Of a DNA stretch of 64,000 nucleotides, positions 36,598 to 45,758 are shown piece after piece; positions within the stretch are counted from its first letter, which is position 1; each line of letters starts with the position of its first letter. Below the pieces are notes generated by a model, which saw only the letters and a list, made by a program, of their open reading frames with translations, did not search any database and had not been told where the DNA came from. This DNA comes from Marinomonas fungiae. Lineage in GTDB: Bacteria > Pseudomonadota > Gammaproteobacteria > Pseudomonadales > Marinomonadaceae. The stretch covers positions 1 through 64,000 of the forward strand of contig NZ_LIQF01000011.1 of the NCBI RefSeq assembly GCF_001418205.1, written 5' to 3'. A program made the position numbers and the translations under genes.

Positions 36598-37071
36598 TCA
36601 TAAATCCGATGCACTGGCCTGTTGGGCAAACCATGACTCTAAGATCATTTGTGCTGCCAATCCATCTACTGAATTCTCTTTAAAGTTTCGGTTTCCGCCT
36701 TGAGCAATGACCTGCCCTTTTGCTTCGTAAGACGAAAGGCGTTCATCCATCATATGGTAAGGACGGTTATAACGTCCATGCAGACGTTTGGCGAATTTTC
36801 GTGCCCGTTGACACATCTCATTTTCGCTACCGTCCATATTAAGCGGCAACCCCACCACAAAGGCATCCGGTTGCCACTCTTCTACTAGGGCAGAAATAGT
36901 ATCCCAATTGGGAATACCATCGTTGGCTTTTAACGGCGCTAATGGACGCCCTTGTCCAGTTAAACTCTGGCCAATGGCAACCCCAATACGGGTCGTACCA
37001 AAATCAAACCCCAATACCGCGATAGCAGTATTGGGGTTCGTTGACGTCTGTAAATTCGACGTGTCAGTCAT
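36598..37071 (-). CDS. ruvX: RuvX/YqgF family putative pre-16S rRNA nuclease
   Basis: A 157-residue RNase H-fold protein with GFDFGTTRIGVAIGQ (about 21-35), VGLPLNMDGSE and DERLSSYEA carrying the catalytic acid residues. E. coli YqgF matures the 5' end of 16S rRNA; a Holliday-junction resolvase role has also been proposed. The start overlaps the algH stop (TAATG). The first 20 codons contain an 11-bp perfect inverted repeat (37009-37040). Confidence 0.93.
   Translation of the reverse strand: MTDTSNLQTSTNPNTAIAVLGFDFGTTRIGVAIGQSLTGQGRPLAPLKANDGIPNWDTISALVEEWQPDAFVVGLPLNMDGSENEMCQRARKFAKRLHGRYNRPYHMMDERLSSYEAKGQVIAQGGNRNFKENSVDGLAAQMILESWFAQQASASDL
37009..37040. repeat. Inverted repeat inside the 5' end of ruvX
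   Basis: AACCCCAATAC and GTATTGGGGTT, separated by 10 bp, lie in the codons for the segment NPNTAIAVLGF. Strong pairing early in an open reading frame could slow initiation or act as a binding site, or simply reflect the similar Asn-Pro-Asn-Thr and Val-Leu-Gly-Phe codons. Confidence 0.5.
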
Positions 37072-37637
37072 TAAGCGTGTCCTATATCCGGCGACAATAA
37101 ACTCATATCCAGTCCCAAAACTTTTGTTGCTGCGGTAAACTGCATATCACTGGGAGTGTTAAATAATACGTCTAAATCCGCCTCGCACACCAGCCAATCG
37201 TTATTGGCGATCTCGCTTTCCAGCTGCCCTTCTTCCCAACCGGCGCAACCTAGCGTAATCAAAAACGATTGTGGACCGTCCCCTGCTGCAATGTGCTCAA
37301 GCGTTTCCAGAGACGCAGATAAGCAGACATCATCGGTCACTTTAAGTGTGTTCCCCCAATGCTTATCACTGGTATGTAGAATAAAACCTCGCTCAGATTC
37401 GACTGGCCCACCGATATAAACAGGCTCAGCGGTTAATGTAGGTAACGCTATCGACATACCTAGATGCTCGGCCAACTCACCAAAATCAATACTGGAAGGA
37501 CGGTTAATGACTACGCCCATCGCCCCCGTATCAGTGTGTTCGCACAGATAAACGACAGTATGCTCAAAGTTCGGATCGTTCAAATGCGGCATAGAAATCA
37601 AAAAATGATTCTTTAACGATTGAAATGTGTTCGTCAT
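37071..37637 (-). CDS. algH: YqgE/AlgH family protein
   Basis: A 188-residue cytoplasmic protein of UPF0301. The start is ATG 37637 (MTNTFQSLKNHFLISMP), preceded by AGGG; a 56-codon upstream extension of the frame has no family match. Conserved parts are LISMPHLNDPNFEHTVVYLCEH, GAMGVVINRPS, VYIGGPVESERGFILH and LGCAGWEEGQLESEI. AlgH was named for effects on alginate synthesis in Pseudomonas, but its activity is unknown. It heads the algH-ruvX-pyrR-pyrB-pyrC' block. Confidence 0.92.
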   Translation of the reverse strand: MTNTFQSLKNHFLISMPHLNDPNFEHTVVYLCEHTDTGAMGVVINRPSSIDFGELAEHLGMSIALPTLTAEPVYIGGPVESERGFILHTSDKHWGNTLKVTDDVCLSASLETLEHIAAGDGPQSFLITLGCAGWEEGQLESEIANNDWLVCEADLDVLFNTPSDMQFTAATKVLGLDMSLLSPDIGHA

Positions 37638-37898
37638 ATAAAACGCCCTCTGTTTGAAACGACGCAAGAGCTCGCGTCTGAATTCCTCGATCGTAAATAA
37701 TCGCTCTTTCTCAATAACACTGAAAATCGAGGACCGTAGTGCCAGTATAGGACAATCGGTGCATTTGCCCACCAATAAGTATCTTTTACCTGAATTAACC
37801 TTCATTTTGCAAAAAATGCTGTTACCATAACCAAAAGTTGATCATTTGGTTAACTATGGCACTATAACGTACCCTTTAACGCAGTTAAGGATTTTCTC

Positions 37899-38003
37899 TT
37901 GCAAGACAAATCGCAACAAATTTGTTTGGAAGTATGGCGCGACCAGTACCTAGAAGAGACCATCGATCTACGCTACTTTTTTCACAGCGGCTGGTCTTCT
38001 TAG
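37899..38003 (+). CDS. Possible 34-residue small protein (TTG start)
   Basis: An open frame from TTG 37899 to TAG 38003, with AAGGA at 7 bp. The predicted product begins MQDKSQQICLEVWRDQYLEE and ends in SGWSS; it is acidic with several aromatics. It lies in the gap between algH and the oxygenase gene and ends 87 bp before the latter. It resembles no family I know. It may be an unannotated small gene, a leader peptide or chance. Confidence 0.35.
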   Translation: MQDKSQQICLEVWRDQYLEETIDLRYFFHSGWSS

Positions 38004-38089
38004 GCTGTTTCCTATTATTTTCGTCAATTTATTTTTTCTTTGGCTGAGCTATGCTCAAGCCCAATCGGATCTACACATAGGAAACTCCA

Positions 38090-38929
38090 ATGACTTTAGA
38101 AGCCGTTGATTATCAAAGCCCAAGCGCCGCCCAAGACTTCGTTAAATCGCTACGCGAAACAGGTTTTGGTGTCCTTAAAAATCATCCTATTCGCCAACAG
38201 CTAGTGTCCGATATCTATCACCACTGGCACACTTTTTTTAATAGTGACGACAAACATCACTATCGTTATAACCTTGGCACTCAAGATGGTTATTTTCCAG
38301 CGGAGGTGTCAGAAACCGCCAAAGGACATAGCAAGAAAGACATCAAAGAATACTTCCACTACTACCCTTGGGGGCAATGTCCAACCGAATACAAAGCTGA
38401 ATTGGCACAGTATTACCAAGAAGCCAATCAGCTGGCCGAAGAATTGTTAGGTTGGATCGAGCAGTACACGCCTACAGACATCGCCCATCACTACTCGCAA
38501 CCTCTTTCAAGCATGATCGAAAACAGTGATCAAACCCTATTACGCGTATTGCACTATCCCCCACTAAAAGGTGACGAAGAGTTGGGGGCCATTCGTGCAG
38601 GCGCTCACGAAGACATTAACTTAATCACTATTTTGCCCGCCGCCAATGAGCCGGGATTACAGGTCAAACTCAAAGATGGCAGTTGGATGGATGTGCCTTG
38701 CGACTTTGGCAGCTTAATCGTCAACATTGGCGACATGCTGCAAGAAGCTTCTGCAGGTTACTTTCCTTCTACATCACACCGTGTGATCAACCCAGAAGGT
38801 ACTGATAAAACAAAAGCACGCATTTCCTTACCGCTTTTTCTGCACCCACGTCCAGACGTCAAGCTGTCTGAGCGCCATACGGCAGGCTCATACCTACATG
38901 AACGACTGGTTGAGTTAGGTGTCATTTAA
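38090..38929 (+). CDS. 2-oxoglutarate/Fe(II)-dependent oxygenase (isopenicillin N synthase-like)
   Basis: A 279-residue protein with the double-stranded beta-helix of the IPNS-like 2OG oxygenases. The iron triad is visible as AHEDINLIT (His and Asp, about 177-185) and the later His in TSHRVINP (about 225-232); the 2OG-binding Arg is in KARISLPLFL (about 243-252). The DIOX_N-like N-terminus (FVKSLRETGFGVLKNHP) is present. The substrate is unknown; similar bacterial proteins are often called by default 2OG-Fe(II) oxygenases. It stands alone, convergent with the TSUP gene. Confidence 0.88.
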   Translation: MTLEAVDYQSPSAAQDFVKSLRETGFGVLKNHPIRQQLVSDIYHHWHTFFNSDDKHHYRYNLGTQDGYFPAEVSETAKGHSKKDIKEYFHYYPWGQCPTEYKAELAQYYQEANQLAEELLGWIEQYTPTDIAHHYSQPLSSMIENSDQTLLRVLHYPPLKGDEELGAIRAGAHEDINLITILPAANEPGLQVKLKDGSWMDVPCDFGSLIVNIGDMLQEASAGYFPSTSHRVINPEGTDKTKARISLPLFLHPRPDVKLSERHTAGSYLHERLVELGVI

Positions 38930-38947
38930 TCAACCTCAGCAAGTCCA

Positions 38948-38973
38948 TCAAGGCGCTAGTAAAGCGCCTTGAT
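38948..38973. terminator. Bidirectional hairpin between the oxygenase and TSUP genes
   Basis: TCAAGGCGCT (38948-38957) and AGCGCCTTGA (about 38962-38971) form a 10-bp stem that overlaps the last codons of the TSUP gene. Convergent orientation suggests a shared terminator, though no clear U tract follows. Confidence 0.6.
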
Positions 38974-39708
38974 TAGCAAAATCAGCCCAGATAACGACAA
39001 CATTGACATTGCCAAGCGCCTTACCGCTTTGGCAGGAACCATTGACAACAAATAACGACGCGAGACATAGGTGCCAAGTAACACAAGGGGGGCACCAATA
39101 AAGCTTACCGTCCACATGGCCTCCGTCACCATACCGTTAAACATCGCAGTACTAGTACGAAAGCTGGCAAGTACCAAGAATACGCTGAGTAACGTCGAAC
39201 GAATAACCACTAGCTCCACAGGTTGGCGATACATCAGATAAGAGATAGGTGGCCCAGCCGTAGAGAATAGGCCACTAAGCACGCCTGCAAAAGCACCACT
39301 TAGGCCAAAATGCCAAGCAGGTGATTGCGTTGCTCGGGGCTCAGGGCGCAACAAAGAGCTGACACAGACCAGAATCATAACGACCCCAAGCAATGCCTGT
39401 AGCGCATTCAACCCAAACTGACCAAGATGATTAAGCCAATACAGTCCCACGACAACCATTGGCAGCGCCGCCATCAAGAACACCAACATTTGTCGAAACA
39501 TTGCGTGACGCCAAACACCGCCGTAGAGACCGGACACCCCATTAACGAGACTTAAAGTACTCGCAATAAAAGCAAGATCGGCAATTGGCAGCAGCCCCAA
39601 CGCCCCACCGACACCCATGACAATCAAGCCAAAGCCAAAACCGGTCGCGGTTTGGATATAAGTACCGGCAGCAATCACCCCTAACAAACTCAGCAATGTG
39701 ATAGACAT
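38956..39708 (-). CDS. TSUP (TauE/SafE) family sulfite/organosulfonate exporter-like protein
   Basis: A 250-residue integral membrane protein with eight or so hydrophobic segments in two repeats, as in TauE/SafE permeases: TATGFGFGLIVMGVGGALGLLP (about 20-41) and GALLVGLFSTAGPPI-like AFAGVLSGLFSTAGPPISYLMYRQP (about 133-157). Family members export sulfite, sulfoacetate or related anions. The substrate cannot be read from the sequence. It is divergent from adhP across a region with two kinds of repeats. Confidence 0.87.
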   Translation of the reverse strand: MSITLLSLLGVIAAGTYIQTATGFGFGLIVMGVGGALGLLPIADLAFIASTLSLVNGVSGLYGGVWRHAMFRQMLVFLMAALPMVVVGLYWLNHLGQFGLNALQALLGVVMILVCVSSLLRPEPRATQSPAWHFGLSGAFAGVLSGLFSTAGPPISYLMYRQPVELVVIRSTLLSVFLVLASFRTSTAMFNGMVTEAMWTVSFIGAPLVLLGTYVSRRYLLSMVPAKAVRRLAMSMLSLSGLILLIKALY

Positions 39709-39749
39709 TAAACACCCCTCTTAGGCTATGCAACGCATGATATGTGCAT

Positions 39750-39790
39750 ATTTGGACTCAGAGACAACAAATTTGGACTGGGAAACAAGT
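39750..39790. repeat. Direct repeats between TSUP and adhP genes
   Basis: ATTTGGACT-CAGAGACAACA (39750-39770) is followed at exactly 21 bp by ATTTGGACT-GGGAAACAAGT (39771-39790), a spacing of two helical turns. It lies in the divergent promoter region and could bind a dimeric regulator on one face of the helix. Confidence 0.5.
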
Positions 39791-39817
39791 CTTTCTCACA
39801 CGTTTCGCTAAGTTAGA

Positions 39818-39856
39818 TAGCAGCGGTAGTTAATTTTCGCCATGTGTCCGCTGCTA
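39818..39856 (+). promoter_or_regulatory. Inverted repeat just upstream of adhP
   Basis: TAGCAGCGG (39818-39826) and CCGCTGCTA (39848-39856) are exact inverted copies, 21 bp apart. The second copy ends 22 bp before the adhP ATG. It may be an operator for adhP or a 5' UTR hairpin. Confidence 0.5.
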
Positions 39857-39878
39857 AAAATAATTAAGGGAGTATGTT

Positions 39879-40889
39879 ATGAAAGCTGCTGTTGCCAATA
39901 CTTTTGGCTCAATTCTAAATATTGAAGATGTACAAAAGCCTACCATTGAACCGCATCAAATCTTAGTCAAAATTCACGCCTGCGGCGTCTGCCATACGGA
40001 TTTACACGCTTGTCACGGCGACTGGCCCGTAAAACCAACCTTACCCCTTATTCCAGGACATGAAGGAGTGGGTGAAATTGTTGAAGTTGGCAGTGCAGTG
40101 TCTCACTTGAACATCGGTGATCGTGTCGGTATTCCTTGGTTGTACAGTGCCTGTGGTCACTGTGAGTATTGTTTAGCAGGCCAAGAAAGCCTATGTATGT
40201 CTCAGCAGAATGCAGGCTATTCGGTTGCTGGTAGCTACGCGGAATACTGCGCTGCACACGCAGACTACGTGGTAAAAGTTCCTGAAGGCCTTAATTACGT
40301 TGATGCAGCGCCACTGTTCTGTGCTGGCGTCACCACCTACAAAGCCCTAAAAGTTTCTGACGCGAAACCAGGTCAATGGGTGGCAGTGTTCGGGGTTGGT
40401 GGCCTTGGCCACTTGGCGGTGCAATACGCTGTTGCGATGGGCCTACGTGTGGTTGCCGTAGACACCGGCGATGCCAAACGCAAACTAGCCACCTCTCTGG
40501 GCGCTGAATACTTCTTTGATTTTATGACCGATAACGTAGTAGCTGACATCAAAGCCGCAACGGGCGGTGTGCACGGCAGTGTTTGTACCGCCGTTAGTAA
40601 AGCTGGTTTCCGTCAAAGTTACGATGTAGTGCGTCGCGGCGGTAAATGTGTGTTGGTGGGTCTACCACCAGAGGATATGCCACTGCCAATCTTTGATACG
40701 GTCTTGAATGGCGTGAGTGTCGTAGGCTCAATTGTTGGTACACGCAAAGACCTTGAAGAATGCTTAGAGTTTGCCGCTCGCGGAAAAGTCAAAGCCATCA
40801 TTACAGAGAAGAAACTCGACGATATTAACGAGATTTTCCAGGACATGGAAAAAGGCGAGATCACTGGTCGAATCGTCATGTCACTGTAA
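39879..40889 (+). CDS. adhP: Zinc-dependent alcohol dehydrogenase AdhP type
   Basis: A 336-residue medium-chain dehydrogenase. Catalytic zinc ligands: [10 protein letters not shown] (Cys about 36, His about 39-43) and PGHEGVGEI; structural zinc: [14 protein letters not shown] (four Cys about 89-108). The Rossmann motif is [15 protein letters not shown] (about 171-185). It interconverts alcohols such as ethanol with aldehydes using NAD+. GGGAG precedes the ATG. A 15-bp terminator hairpin follows, so it is monocistronic. Confidence 0.95.
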   Translation: MKAAVANTFGSILNIEDVQKPTIEPHQILVKIHACGVCHTDLHACHGDWPVKPTLPLIPGHEGVGEIVEVGSAVSHLNIGDRVGIPWLYSACGHCEYCLAGQESLCMSQQNAGYSVAGSYAEYCAAHADYVVKVPEGLNYVDAAPLFCAGVTTYKALKVSDAKPGQWVAVFGVGGLGHLAVQYAVAMGLRVVAVDTGDAKRKLATSLGAEYFFDFMTDNVVADIKAATGGVHGSVCTAVSKAGFRQSYDVVRRGGKCVLVGLPPEDMPLPIFDTVLNGVSVVGSIVGTRKDLEECLEFAARGKVKAIITEKKLDDINEIFQDMEKGEITGRIVMSL

Positions 40890-40916
40890 TCACGCTGGGT
40901 TCATTCGTAACTCACT

Positions 40917-40951
40917 AAGAGCGAAGAAGAGGCTCTCTTCTTCGCTCTTTT
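40917..40951 (+). terminator. Intrinsic terminator after adhP
   Basis: AAGAGCGAAGAAGAG (40917-40931), loop GCT, CTCTTCTTCGCTCTT (40935-40949), then TT. A perfect 15-bp stem 27 bp after the adhP stop codon. Confidence 0.85.
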
Positions 40952-41112
40952 CATGACCCCATTTCATCACTTTATAACGCACTTTTCGGTCATAAAAGCG
41001 CCAGTATTGCTGTCAATTTTTCCTTACTCTGTGTTATCTTATCGCGTCCTTGAACATTGTTTGCATTTTTCTACTTAAGACAGGCTAGGACGACTTATTC
41101 AAAGGGGGTTCT

Positions 41113-41859
41113 GTGTTTTCTCAGCGAGTGCAAAAGTCTTTGCTGTTGTCCGTTCTATTCAGTTGTCATGTAAGTGCTTGGGGGCAAACGGTTACAATTC
41201 CGGTTGTTAATTTTCCGCCTTATATCATCATCTCGCCTATGGAAAACACTATCTCAGGGATGGACATCCGCATCGTACGAGAGGCCTTCGCGCAACGGAA
41301 TATCGACACTAAATTTGTCAGTCGCCCATGGCTATCTATCATGCAAGGCATGCAAGCGGGCAGCACGCTTGGCACCGTCTCCTGTTCTCGCCGACCAGAA
41401 CGGGTTTCCTTTATGCTGTTTAGTGACGAATTGAGCACCACAAATCGTGCAGTCATCAGTCGTACCGAACTCGATACTCACGCGATCGAAAGTGTCTACG
41501 ATTTGATGGATTACCGGGTAGTAGCGGTCAAAGGCTGGGACATGGAGCAGCAACTGTTGGAACTGAATATACCTCACCAACAAATCAGCTCCATCAGTGA
41601 CGGACTTAATGCCGTGATCAATGATACTAGCGACCTGTTCTATGTATCTGATTACCCTGCGATGTACCAAGCGCGCTTACAAGGCATTCATAAGCAACTC
41701 AAAGTGACTAACATCGTCTCTGAGCCATTGGTTCCTCTACATGTTTGCTTTAGTAAAAAGAACCCAGAAGCACGCTCGCTAATGCAGGAATTCAATCAAG
41801 GACTACAAGCCATCAAACGTAATGGCACCTACCAAGCCATTCGTAACGAATACTTGTAG
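41113..41859 (+). CDS. Periplasmic solute-binding protein (SBP_bac_3-like)
   Basis: A 248-residue exported protein. The signal peptide (VQKSLLLSVLFSCHVSAWG) leads to a family-3 binding-protein fold: NFPPYIII, SGMDIRIVREAFAQRNI, FVSRPWLSIMQGMQAG and a final LQAIKRNGTYQAIRNEYL. Such proteins bind amino acids or related small molecules; without adjacent ABC genes, this one may instead act as a sensor or orphan scavenger. The start is GTG 41113, preceded by AAAGGGGG. Confidence 0.85.
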   Translation: MFSQRVQKSLLLSVLFSCHVSAWGQTVTIPVVNFPPYIIISPMENTISGMDIRIVREAFAQRNIDTKFVSRPWLSIMQGMQAGSTLGTVSCSRRPERVSFMLFSDELSTTNRAVISRTELDTHAIESVYDLMDYRVVAVKGWDMEQQLLELNIPHQQISSISDGLNAVINDTSDLFYVSDYPAMYQARLQGIHKQLKVTNIVSEPLVPLHVCFSKKNPEARSLMQEFNQGLQAIKRNGTYQAIRNEYL

Positions 41860-41870
41860 CCCTCGCTATT

Positions 41871-41891
41871 GATCGCCTTTGTTAGGCGATC
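41871..41891. terminator. Hairpin between the binding-protein and glgP genes
   Basis: GATCGCCT, loop TTGTT, AGGCGATC: a perfect 8-bp stem between two convergent genes that overlaps the last codons of glgP. It lacks a clear U tract on either strand. Confidence 0.5.
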
Positions 41892-44359
41892 GGACAAGCC
41901 GGTAAATGCCAGATTTCATCGGCGTACTCTTGAATAGTACGATCCGACGAAAATTTCGCCATACGCGCGGTATTAAGGATCGCCATCTTGGCCCAACGGG
42001 CTTGATCACGATACGCGTCTGATACCCGATCCTGACAATCAATGTAAGCGCGGTAATCGGCCAGCACTTTAAAGCGGTCACCATGATCTAACAAAGTGCT
42101 ACGAATCTCATCAAAGGCATGCGGGTCATTTGGGCTAAAGTAGCCCGAACACAACCAATCCAACGCATTTTTTAGCTCTTCATCGCCATGGTAGTAGTCG
42201 TATGGATAGTAACCCTGATGCTCCAACGCCTGCACATCTTCTACTTTCAAACCAAAGATAAAGATGTTGTCATCGCCTACCTCTTCCTTGATTTCCACGT
42301 TCGCGCCATCCAGAGTACCAATGGTCAACGCGCCGTTCAGCGCCAGCTTCATATTGCCGGTACCCGAAGCTTCTTTACCCGCTGTGGAAATCTGCTCCGA
42401 CAAATCCGCCGCAGGGATGATCTTAGCGGCAAGGGATACACGATAGTTCGGTAGAAACACGACTTTTAGTTTGCCACGGATGCGCTGGTCATTATTGATC
42501 ACATTGGCGACTGCATTGATGGCATAAATAATAGTTTTCGCCAGTCCATAACCAGGCGCAGCCTTAGCACCAAAGATAAACACTCGCGGCACAACATCGC
42601 GTTCAGGCTCATTTAACAAACGGTGGTACTGAGTCAGTATATTTAACAGACTTAAATGCTGACGTTTGTACTCATGCAAACGTTTAATCTGCACATCAAA
42701 CATGGCATTAGGATCGACCTCTACACCACACTCAGCCTTGATGACATCCGCCAAACGCTCTTTATTTTGGTGCTTAACCGCCATAAAAGCTAACTGGAAG
42801 TCACTGTCGTCAGCGTAGTGTTCCAGCTTACGTAGACGCTCAAGATTTTTGGGCCAATCGGCTTCGATACCATACTGCGCGAATAATTTACCTAAACCTA
42901 GATTGCAGTTCAGCAACCAACGACGCGGTGTAATGCCATTGGTTTTATTGGTTAATTTATCTGGGTAAAACTCATGGAAGCGAGCAAACAGTTGCGTTTT
43001 CAACAGCTCGGAATGCAGTGCCGCGACACCATTGACTTTATGGCTCCCCACGACAGCTAAGTGAGCCATACGCACCATTTTATGGGCGCCTTCTTCGATG
43101 ATCGACAACTCAGCCTTGATATCATCTCGTCCTGGCCAACGTTGCTCTATTTCTGCCATAAAGCGGTAATTAATTTCATAGATCAATTGTAAATGGCGCG
43201 GCAATACCTTTTTAAACAGCCCTACACTCCACGTCTCTAAAGCCTCTGGTAACAGTGTGTGATTGGTGTAAGCAAAAATACGCGTCACCAATGACCAAGC
43301 ATGATCCCAGTGCAGACGCTTGTCATCCACCAAGATACGCATCAACTCCACCACCGCAATGGCTGGGTGGGTATCGTTTAATTGGATCGCGGCCTTTTCT
43401 GGAAGCTTGTCCCAATCAGCGCCATTACCTCGCTCAAAACGGCGCATGATGTCAGCCAGCGAACAGGCGACAAAGAAGTACTGCTGCACTAAACGTAGCT
43501 CTTTGCCGTTTTCATTTTTATCGTTGGGGTACAAGACCTTAGAAATGGTTTCACCGATGGCTTTAGAACGCACCGCTTCTACGTAGTCACCCTTGTTGAA
43601 CTCGTCCAAGTCAAAATCTTCGGTCGAGCGCGACGACCACAGGCGTAAGAAGTTCACGGTCTTGGTGTCATAGCCTGCCACCGGAATATCATGGGGAATG
43701 CCCAAGACATTTTTCGTATCCACCCAACGTGGATGATAGTTACCAAAGCTGTCATAGGACTCTTCTACACGCCCATAAAACTGAATGGTTTGCGCGTATT
43801 CTGGGCGAATCAATTCCCAGGGTGTACCGTAGTTAATCCAAGTATCTGGGTGCTCGATCTGTTTACCGTCTTGGAACTCTTGTTTAAAGAGGCCAAATTC
43901 GTAGTAAATACCGTAGCCAATGGCAGGTAGATCTAAAGTCGCTAAAGAGTCAAGGAAACACGCCGCGAGACGGCCTAGGCCACCATTGCCTAATCCCATG
44001 TCTATTTCTACATCGCATACTTCATCCCATGACAATCCCAACTCACTGATGGCTTGCTGCGCTTCTTCAAACACACGGACGTTGTGCACATTATTGATCA
44101 ACATACGTCCCATCAAATATTCCATCGATAAGTAATAGAGACGACGCACATTGTCTTCGTTATGACGGGTTTGCGTCGTCACCATATCGTCGATAATACG
44201 ATCCCGTACCGCAAGGGATAAACACAACCACCAATCTCGAAGGCTGGCTTGCTCCGCTCGCAGCGCTAAGGTGTAGCGCATGTGGTACAAAATGCCCTGT
44301 TTGAGTTCAAGGCAAGAGGCCATCTTGGTCGTGGATAGCTGTTCTGATGGAGTTGGCAT
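41882..44359 (-). CDS. glgP: Glycogen/alpha-glucan phosphorylase
   Basis: An 825-residue PLP enzyme that releases glucose-1-phosphate from glycogen or maltodextrins. Active-site motifs are [33 protein letters not shown] (about 120-152), [16 protein letters not shown] and the PLP-lysine region [29 protein letters not shown] in the C-terminal third. GAGGA precedes the ATG. It stands alone, without glgA, glgB or glgC nearby. Confidence 0.96.
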   Translation of the reverse strand: MPTPSEQLSTTKMASCLELKQGILYHMRYTLALRAEQASLRDWWLCLSLAVRDRIIDDMVTTQTRHNEDNVRRLYYLSMEYLMGRMLINNVHNVRVFEEAQQAISELGLSWDEVCDVEIDMGLGNGGLGRLAACFLDSLATLDLPAIGYGIYYEFGLFKQEFQDGKQIEHPDTWINYGTPWELIRPEYAQTIQFYGRVEESYDSFGNYHPRWVDTKNVLGIPHDIPVAGYDTKTVNFLRLWSSRSTEDFDLDEFNKGDYVEAVRSKAIGETISKVLYPNDKNENGKELRLVQQYFFVACSLADIMRRFERGNGADWDKLPEKAAIQLNDTHPAIAVVELMRILVDDKRLHWDHAWSLVTRIFAYTNHTLLPEALETWSVGLFKKVLPRHLQLIYEINYRFMAEIEQRWPGRDDIKAELSIIEEGAHKMVRMAHLAVVGSHKVNGVAALHSELLKTQLFARFHEFYPDKLTNKTNGITPRRWLLNCNLGLGKLFAQYGIEADWPKNLERLRKLEHYADDSDFQLAFMAVKHQNKERLADVIKAECGVEVDPNAMFDVQIKRLHEYKRQHLSLLNILTQYHRLLNEPERDVVPRVFIFGAKAAPGYGLAKTIIYAINAVANVINNDQRIRGKLKVVFLPNYRVSLAAKIIPAADLSEQISTAGKEASGTGNMKLALNGALTIGTLDGANVEIKEEVGDDNIFIFGLKVEDVQALEHQGYYPYDYYHGDEELKNALDWLCSGYFSPNDPHAFDEIRSTLLDHGDRFKVLADYRAYIDCQDRVSDAYRDQARWAKMAILNTARMAKFSSDRTIQEYADEIWHLPACPIA

Positions 44360-44565
44360 TGCTATCGTCCTCTACTTTAGGGAAGGTTTTTTGACAGTGT
44401 ATCGACGCTATGTTGCAACAGCATTGCGCTGCAACGCTAGCCGCCAATCAGCTAACGCCCACTATACACTAGGCTATCGGAGCGCTGAGGCTTTTCACAT
44501 GCAAAAAAAACGCCGCACCGTAGCGTCGCGGGCAAATCAAAGAGAGAAACTTGTTGCAAGAGCCA

Positions 44566-45354
44566 CTACCAAATGAAATGACGTGCTTCTACATCCAGTG
44601 CGGTAAATGGGATTGACTGTCCCTGCTTCTGCGCCACCGCGTGACACACGATCAGGGGAATCAAGTGCTCCTCACGTGGATGACAAAAACGCCCGCCCTC
44701 GACACTTGACCATTTGGCCCAGCGAGCTTTGGCATCTGCCATACTCACATCAGAGCGGGTTACAGTGTCGTCTAGCCATTTTTGAAACACGTGCACATCA
44801 TGGTTAATTTGCACCGTTTTTGGTGCAAAGAAGGTACGCATATTGTGAAAACTAAAGCCTGAACCGATCACCACAGCATTTTCTGGTAGTACCTTAGCCA
44901 GCCGCTCACCAAACTCCCAATGCTGAACTGGGTTCAATGAACTCGCCAAGGAAATCTGCAGCACCGGAATATTGGCGTCTGGATACATCAACATCAGCGG
45001 GATAAACATACCATGATCAAAGCCACGACTTTCATTCAAGCGAATGTGGGTACCTTGCGCCTCCATTTTTGCAGCGATATCGCGCGCTAACTGTGGTGCA
45101 CCAGGGGCCGGATATTGAAGTTGATAAGACGCCTCCGGAAATCCATAGTAATCGTAAATCAAATCGGGAGTAGCCCCTGCTGTTATTTCAAAACCCGTGG
45201 TTTCCCAATGCGCACTGATCATCACAATGACCGAAGGCTGCTTTGGCAATAGTTGTGTGAGATCTTTTACTGTTGCTACAAGCTGTACGTGGCTAGGATC
45301 TCCTAGGACTGGCATTGGACCACCGCCATGAGAAACAAAAGCGACTTTAGACAT
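44566..45354 (-). CDS. DODA-family class III extradiol dioxygenase
   Basis: A 262-residue enzyme of the LigB superfamily, close to E. coli YgiD (4,5-DOPA dioxygenase). Metal ligands are likely the His residues in FVSHGGGP (about 6-13), SAHWE (about 47-51) and GFDHGMFIPLMLMYP (about 111-125); a further His is in FSFHNMRTFF. It opens catechol-type rings with non-haem Fe(II) or Zn(II). The natural substrate is unknown. AGGAG precedes the ATG. Confidence 0.88.
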   Translation of the reverse strand: MSKVAFVSHGGGPMPVLGDPSHVQLVATVKDLTQLLPKQPSVIVMISAHWETTGFEITAGATPDLIYDYYGFPEASYQLQYPAPGAPQLARDIAAKMEAQGTHIRLNESRGFDHGMFIPLMLMYPDANIPVLQISLASSLNPVQHWEFGERLAKVLPENAVVIGSGFSFHNMRTFFAPKTVQINHDVHVFQKWLDDTVTRSDVSMADAKARWAKWSSVEGGRFCHPREEHLIPLIVCHAVAQKQGQSIPFTALDVEARHFIW

Positions 45355-45758
45355 ACTGGACTCCTGAAGAAATTTGCAACGTTCTGTTTAGACCAATATT
45401 AGACCTCCCTTTATTAACAATAAACACTTAATAACAAAACAGTTTATTGACTAAAATGAAATAATTTAAGCGATTTCACCTATGAATGACACGTTAAACT
45501 TATCTCATTCTTAAAACCATTTGACTCTCAAATAGGATCAACTAGCAACACATTGTGCCAATTAGTCAAATGTTCAAAAAGCAGTCTGCATGTTAGATTC
45601 CAACCTTTCATTTACACAACTTGTGCTTAATGCATCCAAAAGTTTACACAATGTCTTGTTCAGGGCAGGCGTAAACTACAATTTGCTGAATACTAGCGAC
45701 AATTTGCATCACAACAATTAGAAAGCGCTCTATGAGCGATCATCACAGGAGAACGTCT
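45355..45758. other. Intergenic region before the AGCS gene
   Basis: An AT-rich stretch between the divergent dioxygenase and AGCS genes. No ORF, RNA or strong hairpin was recognised. It should hold the promoters of both genes. An in-frame ATG at 45732 lies inside, but the ribosome site favours 45759. Confidence 0.5.
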
